DNA of 43,252 nucleotides from Thermoguttaceae bacterium (lineage in GTDB: Bacteria > Planctomycetota > Planctomycetia > Pirellulales > Thermoguttaceae), in NCBI GenBank assembly GCA_017454585.1, contig JAFTCU010000313.1, forward strand, positions 1 to 43,252, in the 5' to 3' direction. Made by a program: the position numbers and the translations under genes. Below, in pieces: positions 1 through 8,383 of the stretch. The notes under the pieces were generated by a model. It saw only the letters and a program-made list of their open reading frames with translations. It had not been told where the DNA came from and ran no database searches. The first letter of the stretch is position 1. Every line of letters begins with the position of its first letter.

Positions 1-1
1 C

Positions 2-2749
2 ACCCATACCGCTTGGGTATTTAATCCGCTGACGGGAACGGGAACGTTTAATCTGGCGCCAACTGGCACTTACGACAATCCGCAGCAGAACATGCCGAAC
101 CTGACCGGATTCTCGGGAACCGTGAAGATGGGAACGACCTCTGCGCAAGTGCGTCTGCGCGGAAGCGGTTACAACACTTTCAGCCCGGACATGACGCTGG
201 ACATTACGGGGAACTCCCAGCTCTGGCTGAACAGCGATCTGAACTGCAAACTCTACCTGCACGACATGGGCGGTGCGTTCGACGGCCTGGGCCTCGTTCG
301 TTTCGACACGAACGGCAAAAAAATCACTGGTCCGATCTCAGTTTCAGGGAAAGCCGGTATCTCGGTACGTCAAGATTTGAATAACGCTACTAACACCATC
401 GAGAGCGCTATCACTGGGGTACACGCGGCGGATGATACCACCAAGGACAACCTGGTTTTCAATGGCAGCCCTTCCAGAGTCAATACCTATGCGACGCTTG
501 TACTAAAAAGCGAGAACTACTGGAACGGTACGACAGAAATCGACTATATGAACGTGGAACTCCAGGGGAGCGCGACACTCGGTGATGGAACCATCTATCT
601 TTCCCCGTCCAAAAGCGTTACGGAAGGGGAAAGCACTTACACGACCTGGCCCGGTACTTTGACGCTGAACCGCACGGATGATTTCACTCTTTCGGCCATT
701 CAGTCCACCTCTGGGGGTGCAGGCGGCAAGATCGTCAAGAAGAACGACAACACGGTGACGATCGCGAGCCTGAGCGGCTTCAACGGCACGGTGGACATTC
801 AGGGCGGGACCGTTCAGACCTCGGCCGTCGCGGACGGTTCCGCGGCAGGCGGAATCATCCTGACCGGAACGGGTACGCTCTACGCGACGAACACCGCTAA
901 CAACATCAACTTTAATATTAATCGTTTCGACCTCTCCCAATTTGAGGGGACTTTCAGCATTCAACAGGGCCGTACGTTTATGACCTACGCGAAGTACTTC
1001 GGTCCGGATGCGACGGTGAACGTGAATCCCGGCGCGTCGTTCATGTTCTACGACGGTTCGGCCATGGGCCCGTGTGGGGATTACCCGAGCAAATTCGTCC
1101 TCTCTGGCAATGGGCACAGTGAGGGGCTGGGTTCCGTTCGTTTCCATGTCACTTTAGACGAGGCTAATCTGGCCAAGCTGAATACAGCGGACGATGTTTC
1201 CCTTCCGAACATCACGGGACCGGTGGAGCTTGCGTCCAACACCAAAATCATCGGCCGGGTTGGTAACGTCATTGGTTGGGGTGCCATCGCGGGGGATATT
1301 ACCGGAACGTACACCGACGGCGACACGACCAGGGCTTACAATCTTGCGCTGAATGACTCCTCGAACGGCTGGCTGCTCCTGACCGGAACGAACGACTACG
1401 GCGAAACGACGATCGGCGGCGGCACCGTCCAGCTCGGTTACGTCGGCTCGATCAACGGGAAGCAGTATGACGGCACGACCGGCACCCTTGGGAAGGGCAA
1501 AGTGACGGTGAACGCTGGCGCGGTGCTCGACTACCGCCGGGTCAACGAGTACAATTTCACCGCCGACATCGCGAACGCTGGAACGATCAAGGTGAACTCC
1601 GGAGCGCTTACCATCAACCAAAACCCGAGCGGTGACGGAACGATCGAAGTCGCGGATGGCGCGGCGCTGAACGTGAACCTCGCTCTGAACACCTCGAACA
1701 AAATCATGGGGACCGGTACGGTGAACATGACCTGGACCAGTGACAGCGGCGTGCAGATCAATGGTTTTTCCGATTTTGAAGGAACTTTGAACATTAACTC
1801 CAACAATGGACGGTACAGGCTCGACGGAAAGACCGTCCAGTTCGGTCCCGGCCGGACCATCATCGGGAATACCGCGCAGCTCTACATGAACGGCTCGACC
1901 TTCTACGGAAACTTCGAGTTTGGCAACTCGAGCGCTTATGACGGCACTTACCCCGCGGCGATCCGTTCTGATGGAACGGGCACTTCCAGGATTTTCGGCA
2001 CCGTGACGCTGACCGACGACGGCGCGACCATCTGCAACCGCGCGAACAACAACGGGAACGTAGAGAACGGCTCCAAGCTCGTCCTTTACGCTGACGTGAC
2101 CGGTCCCGGCTCGCTGACGAAGCGTGAAGATTCCGCTGGCAACGCGGGCGTTTTGACGTTCGCAACCACGACTCAAGACGGCACGACCTACGGCGGAACG
2201 GTCGATTACGAAGGCAAAACCAACGTGAAAACCGGTATTCTCCGCGTGGCCGAAGGCGTGACGATGTACGGTCAGGACGACATCACGGTGGACTCCGGCG
2301 CGGTCATGGACCTTCAGGAAGGCTCGACCCTTGCCGTGGGCGCCAAGGACGCCGCGACCGGCACGACGCTGAACGTCGGAGGCGCTGGTGAGCTTCGGTT
2401 CAACAGCAATGTGGCGCTCGACATTTTCAGCGTGACGGATTACGACCAGTTGCTCTTTGGTGAGGGCCTGACCGTTACGAGCGACCCCGACGCAGATAAA
2501 CTGATCACCGTCACCGTCGCGGACGACGTGGACCTCGGCGATACGCTCCTGCCGGTCATCCAGGGCCTGAATCCTGGCGCGCTGGCCGACTGGACCGTGG
2601 ACATCACATCCGGTTACACGTACCTCTTGCAGCCTGATGGTTCGCTTGCGATCGGAAGTTCCACGGCCATTCCTGAACCCTCTACGGTGATCCTGCTGGT
2701 TCTGGGTTTCGGGTTGATCGCTGGCAAAATTGGCCGTAAAAGGTTCTGA
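2..2749 (+). CDS. PEP-CTERM beta-strand-repeat secreted protein, 5' end outside window
   Basis: The reading frame is open from base 2, so the gene starts outside the window; the ATG at 92 is only an internal methionine. The visible 915 residues are rich in Gly, Thr, Asn and Asp and repeat beta-strand phrases such as GTGTV, GGTVQ and LTGTNDYGETTIGGGTVQLG. The last phrase is typical of autotransporter-associated beta-strand repeats, which fold as long parallel beta-helices. The C-terminus has the tripartite PEP-CTERM signal: the motif PEPST, a hydrophobic stretch (VILLVLGFGLIAG) and the basic end KIGRKRF. By family knowledge such tails are recognised by exosortase for anchoring or release at the cell surface. 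No exosortase gene is in the window. The specific ligand or role cannot be read from the sequence. A second protein of this kind lies at 37979-41599. Confidence 0.85.
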   Translation, partial: THTAWVFNPLTGTGTFNLAPTGTYDNPQQNMPNLTGFSGTVKMGTTSAQVRLRGSGYNTFSPDMTLDITGNSQLWLNSDLNCKLYLHDMGGAFDGLGLVRFDTNGKKITGPISVSGKAGISVRQDLNNATNTIESAITGVHAADDTTKDNLVFNGSPSRVNTYATLVLKSENYWNGTTEIDYMNVELQGSATLGDGTIYLSPSKSVTEGESTYTTWPGTLTLNRTDDFTLSAIQSTSGGAGGKIVKKNDNTVTIASLSGFNGTVDIQGGTVQTSAVADGSAAGGIILTGTGTLYATNTANNINFNINRFDLSQFEGTFSIQQGRTFMTYAKYFGPDATVNVNPGASFMFYDGSAMGPCGDYPSKFVLSGNGHSEGLGSVRFHVTLDEANLAKLNTADDVSLPNITGPVELASNTKIIGRVGNVIGWGAIAGDITGTYTDGDTTRAYNLALNDSSNGWLLLTGTNDYGETTIGGGTVQLGYVGSINGKQYDGTTGTLGKGKVTVNAGAVLDYRRVNEYNFTADIANAGTIKVNSGALTINQNPSGDGTIEVADGAALNVNLALNTSNKIMGTGTVNMTWTSDSGVQINGFSDFEGTLNINSNNGRYRLDGKTVQFGPGRTIIGNTAQLYMNGSTFYGNFEFGNSSAYDGTYPAAIRSDGTGTSRIFGTVTLTDDGATICNRANNNGNVENGSKLVLYADVTGPGSLTKREDSAGNAGVLTFATTTQDGTTYGGTVDYEGKTNVKTGILRVAEGVTMYGQDDITVDSGAVMDLQEGSTLAVGAKDAATGTTLNVGGAGELRFNSNVALDIFSVTDYDQLLFGEGLTVTSDPDADKLITVTVADDVDLGDTLLPVIQGLNPGALADWTVDITSGYTYLLQPDGSLAIGSSTAIPEPSTVILLVLGFGLIAGKIGRKRF

Positions 2750-2757
2750 TTACGGAT

Positions 2758-2877
2758 TTAAAAGGCCCCCTCACTGAGGGGGCTGGCTCGCAAAGCGAGA
2801 CTGGGGGAGTTACGTGACGTGCCATTTAACTCCCCCCGGCACTACGTGCCACCCCCCTCAAAGAGGTGGGCTTTAAA
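2758..2877 (+). repeat. Palindromic intergenic repeat, copy 1
   Basis: This imperfect palindrome starts about 8 bases after the stop codon of the PEP-CTERM gene. Its outer ends are inverted (TTTAAAAGGCC at the left, GGGCTTTAAAA at the right). Inside is a small perfect hairpin CTCGC-AAA-GCGAG, followed by a G-run (CTGGGGGAG) that can pair with CTCCCCCC downstream. Two further copies lie at 6961-7096 and 16840-16941. As transcribed RNA it would fold strongly and may act as a terminator or RNA-stabilising element. It reads into the region upstream of the next gene, which is why the open frame upstream of 2948 is not part of that gene. Confidence 0.8.
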
Positions 2878-2947
2878 ATTTTTGTGGCTGGTGAGGAGCA
2901 AAATGGACCCTTCCCAGCCCTTTTCATTTGAATCGAAAGGAATTCTT

Positions 2948-4285
2948 ATGCCTTCCCGCCGTCATTTTCTCGCTTCGTCTCTAGCCCTTGCCGCAGGTTC
3001 TGCGGTCTGTTCGGCCGCAACTCCTGAAAAGCCCGGTTTCTTCACGGAGGCCGCCCGGGAAATCCCGTTGGTCGAGGACTGCGACGTCATCGTTTGCGGC
3101 GGTGGGCCGGCCGGGATCGCCGCGGCGTGGTCGGCTGCACGGGCTGGTGCGAGGGTCCGTCTTTTCGAGCTTCAGGGCTCACTGGGCGGGATCTGGACGA
3201 GCGGGCTTCTGACCTACATTTTCGACTTCGACAAATGCGAGACCGCGTGGGAGATCATCCACCGCCTCGACGCGCTCCACGCCCGCCGCTGCGCCTCGAC
3301 AAAAGATTTCGTTTATGAGCCGGAGTACATGCGCTTCATCTGCGAGGAAATGATGCTTGAGGCGGGGGTTCAGTTCACGCTCCAGTGTCCCGTGACGGCC
3401 GTGTACCGCGACGCGTCGGGGAGGAACATCGAAACGATCGTCACCGAGTCGAAATCGGGGCGCCAGGCGTGGCGCGCGCCGGTCTTCATCGACGCCACCG
3501 GCGACGGCGATTTGGCCGCTCTGGCCGGCTGCGGGTTTGAAATGGGCGCGACCCCCGAAGGGTACGGCCAGCCCGCCACGCTCAACGCCCTGATCGTTGT
3601 CCGCGATTCCAAAGCCCTGGCGAAGTACATCTCGAACGACCCGCAAATGTGGGGGCCGGGTGGGCACGTCGATTCTTTCAAGGCGTTCCTCGCCGTGCTT
3701 CAGAGCATCGGGATCCAGCCGTCGTACTTCAACCCCACGCTGTTCAAGGTCCACGAGAATCTGCTTCTGATGATGGTCAATCACGAGTACAAACTTCTCG
3801 TGAACGACGCGCAGGCGATCTCTGACGCGACGGTCCGCGCCCGGCGGGAGATCATCCAAATGGCCGCCGCGCTCGATAAACTGGGCGGGCCGTGGGAAGG
3901 GCTCCGGGTCGCGGCGACTGCCGAGCAGATCGGCCACCGCGACGGACGCCGGATCCACGGCCGTTACACGATCACGCGCGATGATGTGGCGGCGGGCGCA
4001 AAATTCGAGGACGGTGTTACGACGTCACGCTTCGGGATCGACATTCACGCGATCGATTTCGAGAAAAACAAAACGGAGACGATAGGCCACGGCACGTTCA
4101 AGCCGTTCCAGATCCCGTTGCGGGCGCTCGAGGCGAAAGACGCGGACAATTTGTACCTGGCCGGGCGGTGTATTTCGGGGGACTTCATCGCCCACGCCAG
4201 CTACCGCGTAACCGGCTCCGCCGTTGCGATGGGCGAGGCGGTCGGAAAGGCCGCAGCCGAAAGAATCAAGAAGTCTAATGGTTAA
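2948..4285 (+). CDS. Exported FAD-dependent oxidoreductase
   Basis: 445 residues. The start at 2948 is preferred because GAAAGG lies six to eight bases upstream and because the protein then begins with a twin-arginine-like leader (MPSRRHFLAS followed by a hydrophobic Ala/Leu stretch ending near CSAA). The frame is open further upstream, but only through the palindromic repeat. A Rossmann FAD-binding motif GGGPAG lies at residues 51-56, within the phrase DVIVCGGGPAGIAAAWSAARAG, with an acidic FE about 20 residues later that would bind the ribose. The C-terminal phrases DNLYLAGRCISGDFIAHASYR and GSAVAMGEAVGKAAA match the FAD-dependent oxidoreductase family (PF12831-type). The substrate is unknown; in related genomes such proteins accompany sugar-degradation genes. 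Export in folded form through Tat is inferred from the leader. Confidence 0.85.
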   Translation: MPSRRHFLASSLALAAGSAVCSAATPEKPGFFTEAAREIPLVEDCDVIVCGGGPAGIAAAWSAARAGARVRLFELQGSLGGIWTSGLLTYIFDFDKCETAWEIIHRLDALHARRCASTKDFVYEPEYMRFICEEMMLEAGVQFTLQCPVTAVYRDASGRNIETIVTESKSGRQAWRAPVFIDATGDGDLAALAGCGFEMGATPEGYGQPATLNALIVVRDSKALAKYISNDPQMWGPGGHVDSFKAFLAVLQSIGIQPSYFNPTLFKVHENLLLMMVNHEYKLLVNDAQAISDATVRARREIIQMAAALDKLGGPWEGLRVAATAEQIGHRDGRRIHGRYTITRDDVAAGAKFEDGVTTSRFGIDIHAIDFEKNKTETIGHGTFKPFQIPLRALEAKDADNLYLAGRCISGDFIAHASYRVTGSAVAMGEAVGKAAAERIKKSNG

Positions 4286-4292
4286 ATAACGA

Positions 4293-4315
4293 GGACGACA
4301 CAAAAAGCGTCGTCC
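4293..4315. terminator. Hairpin between convergent genes
   Basis: A perfect 7-bp stem, GGACGAC at 4293-4299 pairing with GTCGTCC at 4309-4315, lies between the stop codons of the oxidoreductase (plus) and the transporter (minus). No good T-run follows on either strand, so it is at best a weak terminator. Confidence 0.4.
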
Positions 4316-4347
4316 CCACAAATACCTTAACCGTGCCTTGGGAAAAC

Positions 4348-5568
4348 TCAGTTGGTCCGGCTGGCGAGGATGATCCCCAGGATCGTGAGGATCGTTCCGA
4401 CCGTGAACACGGCGTAGATCGTTCCGTTCCAGCTCGCGGCCTCGCTGAAGATCAACATTCCGGCGCAAATATTCAGGAGGACCTGCAGCACGGACATCGC
4501 GGCAGCTTTCGACGCGGAAGCGTAACGATAGGAAAGATTCTTCAGGTAGAACGCGATGAACGTCAGGACGCCCGCCGCCAGAATGTTCAGCCAGCACGCC
4601 ATCGGAACGACTGTGGCCAGGTCACCGAGATGAAGTGGTGTTTCCGCCGCACGCATCTTGCCCAACATCGCAATGAAGCCGAACAGCCCACCAAACCCAA
4701 AAACCATCGAAACAACGAAATACGCAGAAACCGGCTTCGGCGCTTCTTCGCCCTCCTTGAGTTCCGGCTTCTTCATGACGGCCCGCAGGATCAGCGTGTA
4801 AATCGCGTACCCCATGCCCGTGATGAAGGCGCAGATGAACCCGAACGTACGCGCATCGAACGGAACGGCGAGACCGGCGTACATGATCTGCTTTTCGGTC
4901 TCGGCTTCCGGTTTCACTTCTGTCTTGGCCTCCTGCGGAGACGACGTTTCCAGCGTCGTTAAATCCTGCGTCTGAGCGTCCTCAACCACGGTAACGGCGG
5001 GAACATCAGCGTTGGCCGCTTCCTTGGCTTTCCTTGCAAGCGAGTTGCTGTAGCCGAACATCGCAACGGCACAAATCAGGACCGCGATCATGGCCATTTT
5101 CAGGCCGGTGACTCTTTCCCGAAGAAGCAGAGCGCCAAAAATCGCGCAGCCGAGGATCGTAATGGTCCGAATGACCGGCAGACCGAGCGCCATCCCGATG
5201 TAGTCGTTCGCAAGCACGTGGTGGCCGATCCCGATGTACTCGCAGAAAAACGCGGCAATGATCAGGCCGACGATGACTTTCCAGCCCGGGATGGAGGTTT
5301 TACCCGACCGCCAGAGGTAAATGAAAATCGGGAGCGCAAACATCGCCGCGATCCACTCTTTGAAGCAAAGGATCCAGTCGCCGCGCCACGACGGATTGAA
5401 GACAGAATCCGGATTGAACGTATTTTTATTGATGAACTGAACGAAAACGTACACGATACTGAACAGTGTATCAGACAAAATACACAGCAGCGTACCGTAC
5501 GCTTTGTCACTCATCATCTGCTTTTTCACAGGGGTGGGATTTTCGGATTCGAGCGAAGAAGTGCTCAT
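4348..5568 (-). CDS. DMT-superfamily (EamA-type) transporter
   Basis: 406 residues, dominated by about ten hydrophobic membrane spans (for example VIVGLIIAAFFCEYIGIG, MAMIAVLICAVAMFGYS and TIYAVFTVGTILTILGIILA). The arrangement in two halves of about five spans, with the phrase ALGLPVIRTITILGCAIFGALLLRERVTG at the end of the first half, is typical of EamA/drug-metabolite transporters. A hydrophilic, acidic loop of about 50 residues (near residues 180-230, rich in Glu, Thr and Ala) separates the halves and is longer than usual. The start codon is supported by AGGAGAT at 5574-5580. The family includes sugar carriers such as the L-rhamnose symporter, which would fit a rhamnogalacturonan-degrading neighbourhood, but the substrate cannot be read from the sequence. 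It is convergent with the FAD oxidoreductase. Confidence 0.8.
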   Translation of the reverse strand: MSTSSLESENPTPVKKQMMSDKAYGTLLCILSDTLFSIVYVFVQFINKNTFNPDSVFNPSWRGDWILCFKEWIAAMFALPIFIYLWRSGKTSIPGWKVIVGLIIAAFFCEYIGIGHHVLANDYIGMALGLPVIRTITILGCAIFGALLLRERVTGLKMAMIAVLICAVAMFGYSNSLARKAKEAANADVPAVTVVEDAQTQDLTTLETSSPQEAKTEVKPEAETEKQIMYAGLAVPFDARTFGFICAFITGMGYAIYTLILRAVMKKPELKEGEEAPKPVSAYFVVSMVFGFGGLFGFIAMLGKMRAAETPLHLGDLATVVPMACWLNILAAGVLTFIAFYLKNLSYRYASASKAAAMSVLQVLLNICAGMLIFSEAASWNGTIYAVFTVGTILTILGIILASRTN

Positions 5569-5617
5569 GGTGGATCTCCTGATTGAAAGGTAGTGGGTTG
5601 GATGATTCTTTTCTTTT

Positions 5618-5645
5618 ATTTTACACCATTTACAAAATCGCGCAA
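5618..5645 (-). promoter_or_regulatory. Sigma-70-type promoter of the DMT transporter
   Basis: Read on the minus strand: TTGCGC at 5645-5640, a 16-base spacer, then TAAAAT at 5623-5618, about 50 bases upstream of the start codon. Confidence 0.5.
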
Positions 5646-5979
5646 GGCCCTCCAGGTCATTTCAGACTTTTTCAGGCTTGGCGCAATTAAAATCGTGAGA
5701 TCTAATTTACAGGAGCGATACTTCCAGGACTGGCGATGTGTCCGTTTCACCTCCCATTTTACAGGGCGGATCGGAGCCATATCGCGTGCTGATCGGTGAC
5801 AAGAAAAACTCTTTGCGCTCTTTGTGTCCTTTGCAGCTTAAAAACATCACTGGCGCATCTTTCAAATCTCACCCAGAGATAAAAGCAACATACACTGAAC
5901 CTGTCGTCGTTTTAATTATTTTGCGGTATGCTGATACCGAACGAACCCAAAAAAATCAGGAAAATTCCTCCCGCCCCTC

Positions 5980-6008
5980 TTGACTTTCTTGAGGGGTTGA
6001 AGCATAAT
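5980..6008 (+). promoter_or_regulatory. Sigma-70-type promoter of the PHP-like hydrolase
   Basis: TTGACT at 5980-5985, a 17-base spacer, CATAAT at 6003-6008. Transcription would begin near 6015, inside the upstream open frame that begins at 5928. This supports the start at 6105 for the gene. Confidence 0.65.
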
Positions 6009-6104
6009 ACACGAGAATCAGGAGCCGCGGGGACTTCCTTTCCCGACCTTCTGACTCTCGTTTTGATTTGTTTCCCCCAGACTCCTAACCCACCCATTTC
6101 GAAA

Positions 6105-6959
6105 ATGACGAAATTCATCCCTCTCCTATTCCTCGCGTCTCTTATGGCTTTGGCCCCGTTTACCATGGCACAGGAAAAAAAGTCTTTCTGGCACGTACCG
6201 ACCCCGACGGACGCCCAGCACGTCAAGGCGGCGGCGCCGTTCACGCTGACCGACTACCACATTCACCTGCGGCTTGGCACAACGTGCGTCAAGGCGATCG
6301 AACGCCAAAAAGTCACCGGCATTCAGTCGGGAATCCTCGAAAACTCGGGCCGCGAGTGGCCGCTCTTTGACGATGCGTCACTGCTGGCCTTCATCCGGTT
6401 CAACCGAAAGATCATGGCCGAAAAGGGGGTGAAACTCCCCATCGGCATGCAGGTCAATGACCGCGACTGGTTCACCTACTTTAGCCCCGACGTGCTGAAG
6501 CAGCTTGATTACGTTTTGGCCGACACGATGATCATGAACGACGAAAACGGCCAGCCTGTGCGTCTGTGGCGCACGAATACGTACGTGATCGAAGACGAGG
6601 AAGCGTGGATGGAACGGTACTTCCAGCACACGATGCAGATCCTCGACGAGCCGATCACGATTCTGGCGAATCCGACGTACCTGCCGGCCCAGCTCGCGGA
6701 TCGGTATGACCATTTCTGGACGGAGGAACGTATGAAGGCGGTGATCGACCGGGCGGTGAAGAATGGCGTCGCGCTGGAAATTCAGGCCAAATCGACTTTC
6801 CCGAGCGTGAAATTCATCAAAATGGCCAAAGCCGCCGGCGCGACGTTCTCGGTCGGCACGAACAACGGCGACGGCGAGATCATCCCCTACGACCGCTGGT
6901 TCCAGGTCATTCAGGAATGCGGCCTGGAAGAGAAAGACTTTTTGAAAATCAGTAAATGA
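6105..6959 (+). CDS. Exported PHP-like metal-dependent hydrolase
   Basis: 284 residues. The start at 6105 gives a clean Sec signal peptide (MTKFIPLLFLASLMALAPFTMAQ) and lies downstream of the predicted promoter; an earlier ATG at 5928 would lie before the promoter. Residues 46-55 read FTLTDYHIHL, the His-X-His metal motif found at the start of PHP and amidohydrolase barrels. Further barrel-like phrases are ITILANPTYLPAQLADRYDHFW, GVALEIQAKSTFPSVKFIKMAKAAGATFSVGTNNGDG and the closing CGLEEKDFLKI. The last three resemble the later strands of PHP phosphoesterase-like barrels. The substrate is unknown. Its immediate downstream neighbour is an exported Gfo/Idh/MocA oxidoreductase, separated by copy 2 of the palindromic repeat. 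Confidence 0.7.
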   Translation: MTKFIPLLFLASLMALAPFTMAQEKKSFWHVPTPTDAQHVKAAAPFTLTDYHIHLRLGTTCVKAIERQKVTGIQSGILENSGREWPLFDDASLLAFIRFNRKIMAEKGVKLPIGMQVNDRDWFTYFSPDVLKQLDYVLADTMIMNDENGQPVRLWRTNTYVIEDEEAWMERYFQHTMQILDEPITILANPTYLPAQLADRYDHFWTEERMKAVIDRAVKNGVALEIQAKSTFPSVKFIKMAKAAGATFSVGTNNGDGEIIPYDRWFQVIQECGLEEKDFLKISK

Positions 6960-6960
6960 G

Positions 6961-7096
6961 TTTAAAGGCTCCCCTGAAAGGGGGACTGGCTCGCGAAGCG
7001 AGACTGGGGGGTTCCGAAACTGGTGAGAATCCGTCACATTTTCTGAACCCCTCCACCGCCTGCGGCGGTCCCCCTCCCCTTTCAGGGGAGGCTAAA
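6961..7096 (+). repeat. Palindromic intergenic repeat, copy 2
   Basis: Begins two bases after the stop codon at 6959. The outer arms are long and nearly perfect: AGGCTCCCCTGAAAGGGG at the left and CCCCTTTCAGGGGAGGCT at the right. It contains the same internal hairpin CTCGC-GAA-GCGAG and the G-run GACTGGGGGG as copies 1 and 3. It has an extra inner hairpin, CCGCCTGCGGCGG, near the right end. The right half differs from copies 1 and 3, so copies are mosaic. Confidence 0.85.
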
Positions 7097-7121
7097 ATCA
7101 TATTCTCTCCACCCTTAAATG

Positions 7122-7127
7122 AAAGGA
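7122..7127 (+). promoter_or_regulatory. Ribosome binding site deciding a GTG start
   Basis: AAAGGA lies six bases before GTG at 7134. It overlaps the in-frame ATG at 7119, which itself has no Shine-Dalgarno sequence, so the GTG is the likely start. Confidence 0.65.
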
Positions 7128-7133
7128 TTAAAC

Positions 7134-8270
7134 GTGATTCGCAGATCATTCATGAAAACCAGCCTTGGAATGGGAACGGCGGCACTGCTCGGCGGCGCCC
7201 TGAAAGCGGATGAACCGAACGCTCCGGCAACGAATGAAGAACCGTTCAAAAAAATCAAGATCGCCCAGATCGGCGTGCGTCACGAACACGCGAGCGGGAA
7301 AATGAACACGCTGAAAATGCTCCCGCAGTACTACGAGATCGTCGGCATTGCGGCCGAAAAGCCCGAAGAGGAAAAACGCCACCGGAACGAGGGGCTTTAC
7401 AAAAACCTGAACTGGATGAGCCAGGAAGAACTCCTGAACATTCCGGGCCTGGAGGCCGTCGCGGTCGAAACGGAAATGACGGAGCTGCTCCCCACGGCCA
7501 TGAAATGCGCGGCGCGCGGCCTGCACATGCACGTCGATAAACCGCTCGGGCAGGACCTGAACGAGCTGAAAACGCTGCTCGACCTCTGCCGCGAAAAGAA
7601 CGTCCTGATCCAGCCGGGCTACATGTACCGCACGAATCAGGCGTTCCGGCTCCTTCTGCACGCTTACCGCAGCGGGTGGCTCGGCGAGTTGCACGACATT
7701 CAGCTCGACATGTGCCGTAACGACACGTCGGAGGGCTTCCGCAAGTGGCTCGCCACGTACCGCGGCGGCGGCCTTTACGACTTTGGCTCCCACCTGGTCG
7801 ATTTTGTGGTGGAACTGCTCGGTGCGCCGGAAGAGATCCACGTGTTTGAAAAGCCGGACCCGAAAGACGGCCTGAACGATAATACGCTCTCGGTGCTGCT
7901 TTACGAGAAGGCGATCGCTGAGATCCGCGTCTCGCTGCGCAAGATCGACGGTTTCTCCCGCCGCCGGCTGGCTGCCCACGGGACGAAAGGCTCGTTCGTG
8001 CTCGACCCGCTGGAAAACTGGTCGCGTGACGCTTCGGGGAAGATGGTCCCGCTGAACGTAACGCTCACTCTCGACCAGGACCAGGGCGAGTACCACAAAG
8101 GGGTGAACGCGCTCAAGCTGGAGCCGTACACGGACCGTTACATCGGCCAGCTGACCGAGTTCGCGCACTACATCCGCGGCTTGAAAGAAAACCCGTACTC
8201 GTACGATTTCGAGCTTCTGTCGCAGAAAGTGATCCTCGCCGCTTCCGGCTACACGAAGTGGGAGAAATGA
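7134..8270 (+). CDS. Exported Gfo/Idh/MocA-family oxidoreductase
   Basis: 378 residues from the GTG at 7134. The leader MIRRSFMKTSLGMGTAALLGGALKA has an RR-S-F-M-K twin-arginine pattern followed by a hydrophobic stretch. The dinucleotide-binding region begins at KIKIAQIGVRHEHASGK, a variant of the usual GxGxxG. The family landmark EKP appears as DKP in GLHMHVDKPLGQDL, and GYMYRTNQAFRLLLHAYRSGWLG and GGGLYDFGSHLVDFVVELLG are characteristic of the C-terminal alpha/beta domain. Known members oxidise or reduce sugars or polyols with bound NAD(P). The Tat leader suggests a folded, cofactor-loaded exported enzyme, as reported for glucose-fructose oxidoreductase. It lies in the same direction as the PHP-like hydrolase upstream and ends in front of a shared terminator with carB. 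Confidence 0.85.
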   Translation: MIRRSFMKTSLGMGTAALLGGALKADEPNAPATNEEPFKKIKIAQIGVRHEHASGKMNTLKMLPQYYEIVGIAAEKPEEEKRHRNEGLYKNLNWMSQEELLNIPGLEAVAVETEMTELLPTAMKCAARGLHMHVDKPLGQDLNELKTLLDLCREKNVLIQPGYMYRTNQAFRLLLHAYRSGWLGELHDIQLDMCRNDTSEGFRKWLATYRGGGLYDFGSHLVDFVVELLGAPEEIHVFEKPDPKDGLNDNTLSVLLYEKAIAEIRVSLRKIDGFSRRRLAAHGTKGSFVLDPLENWSRDASGKMVPLNVTLTLDQDQGEYHKGVNALKLEPYTDRYIGQLTEFAHYIRGLKENPYSYDFELLSQKVILAASGYTKWEK

Positions 8271-8319
8271 CGCTTCCTTGAACTACGTGGCGCAACTCTC
8301 AATACTGTTGACGTAATAA

Positions 8320-8356
8320 AAAACGATGCCTGGCCAATTCGACCGGGCATCGTTTT
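8320..8356. terminator. Bidirectional rho-independent terminator
   Basis: AAAACGATGCC at 8320-8330 pairs perfectly with GGCATCGTTTT at 8346-8356, extended by a G-T pair and two G-C pairs. It has A-tracts on one side and T-tracts on the other, so it can end both the MocA gene (plus) and carB (minus). Confidence 0.85.
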
Positions 8357-8383
8357 GTGTTTATGGAACCTTTGCTCCCGTGA

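Larger units (their letters stand above)
5569..6104. other. Intergenic region with divergent promoters
   Basis: Apart from the transporter RBS and promoter (5574-5645) and the promoter of the hydrolase at 5980-6008, nothing is recognised. Short open frames here (near 5593-5799 and 5738-5983) lack ribosome sites and family resemblance. About 330 bases in the middle have no assigned role. Confidence 0.5.

Noticed and set aside
2819..2947. N-terminal extension of the FAD oxidoreductase
   Set aside because: It would translate half of a palindromic repeat; the start at 2948 has a ribosome site and a Tat leader.
5928..6104. N-terminal extension of the PHP-like hydrolase
   Set aside because: The likely promoter lies inside it and the extension has no ribosome site, while 6105 begins a clear signal peptide.
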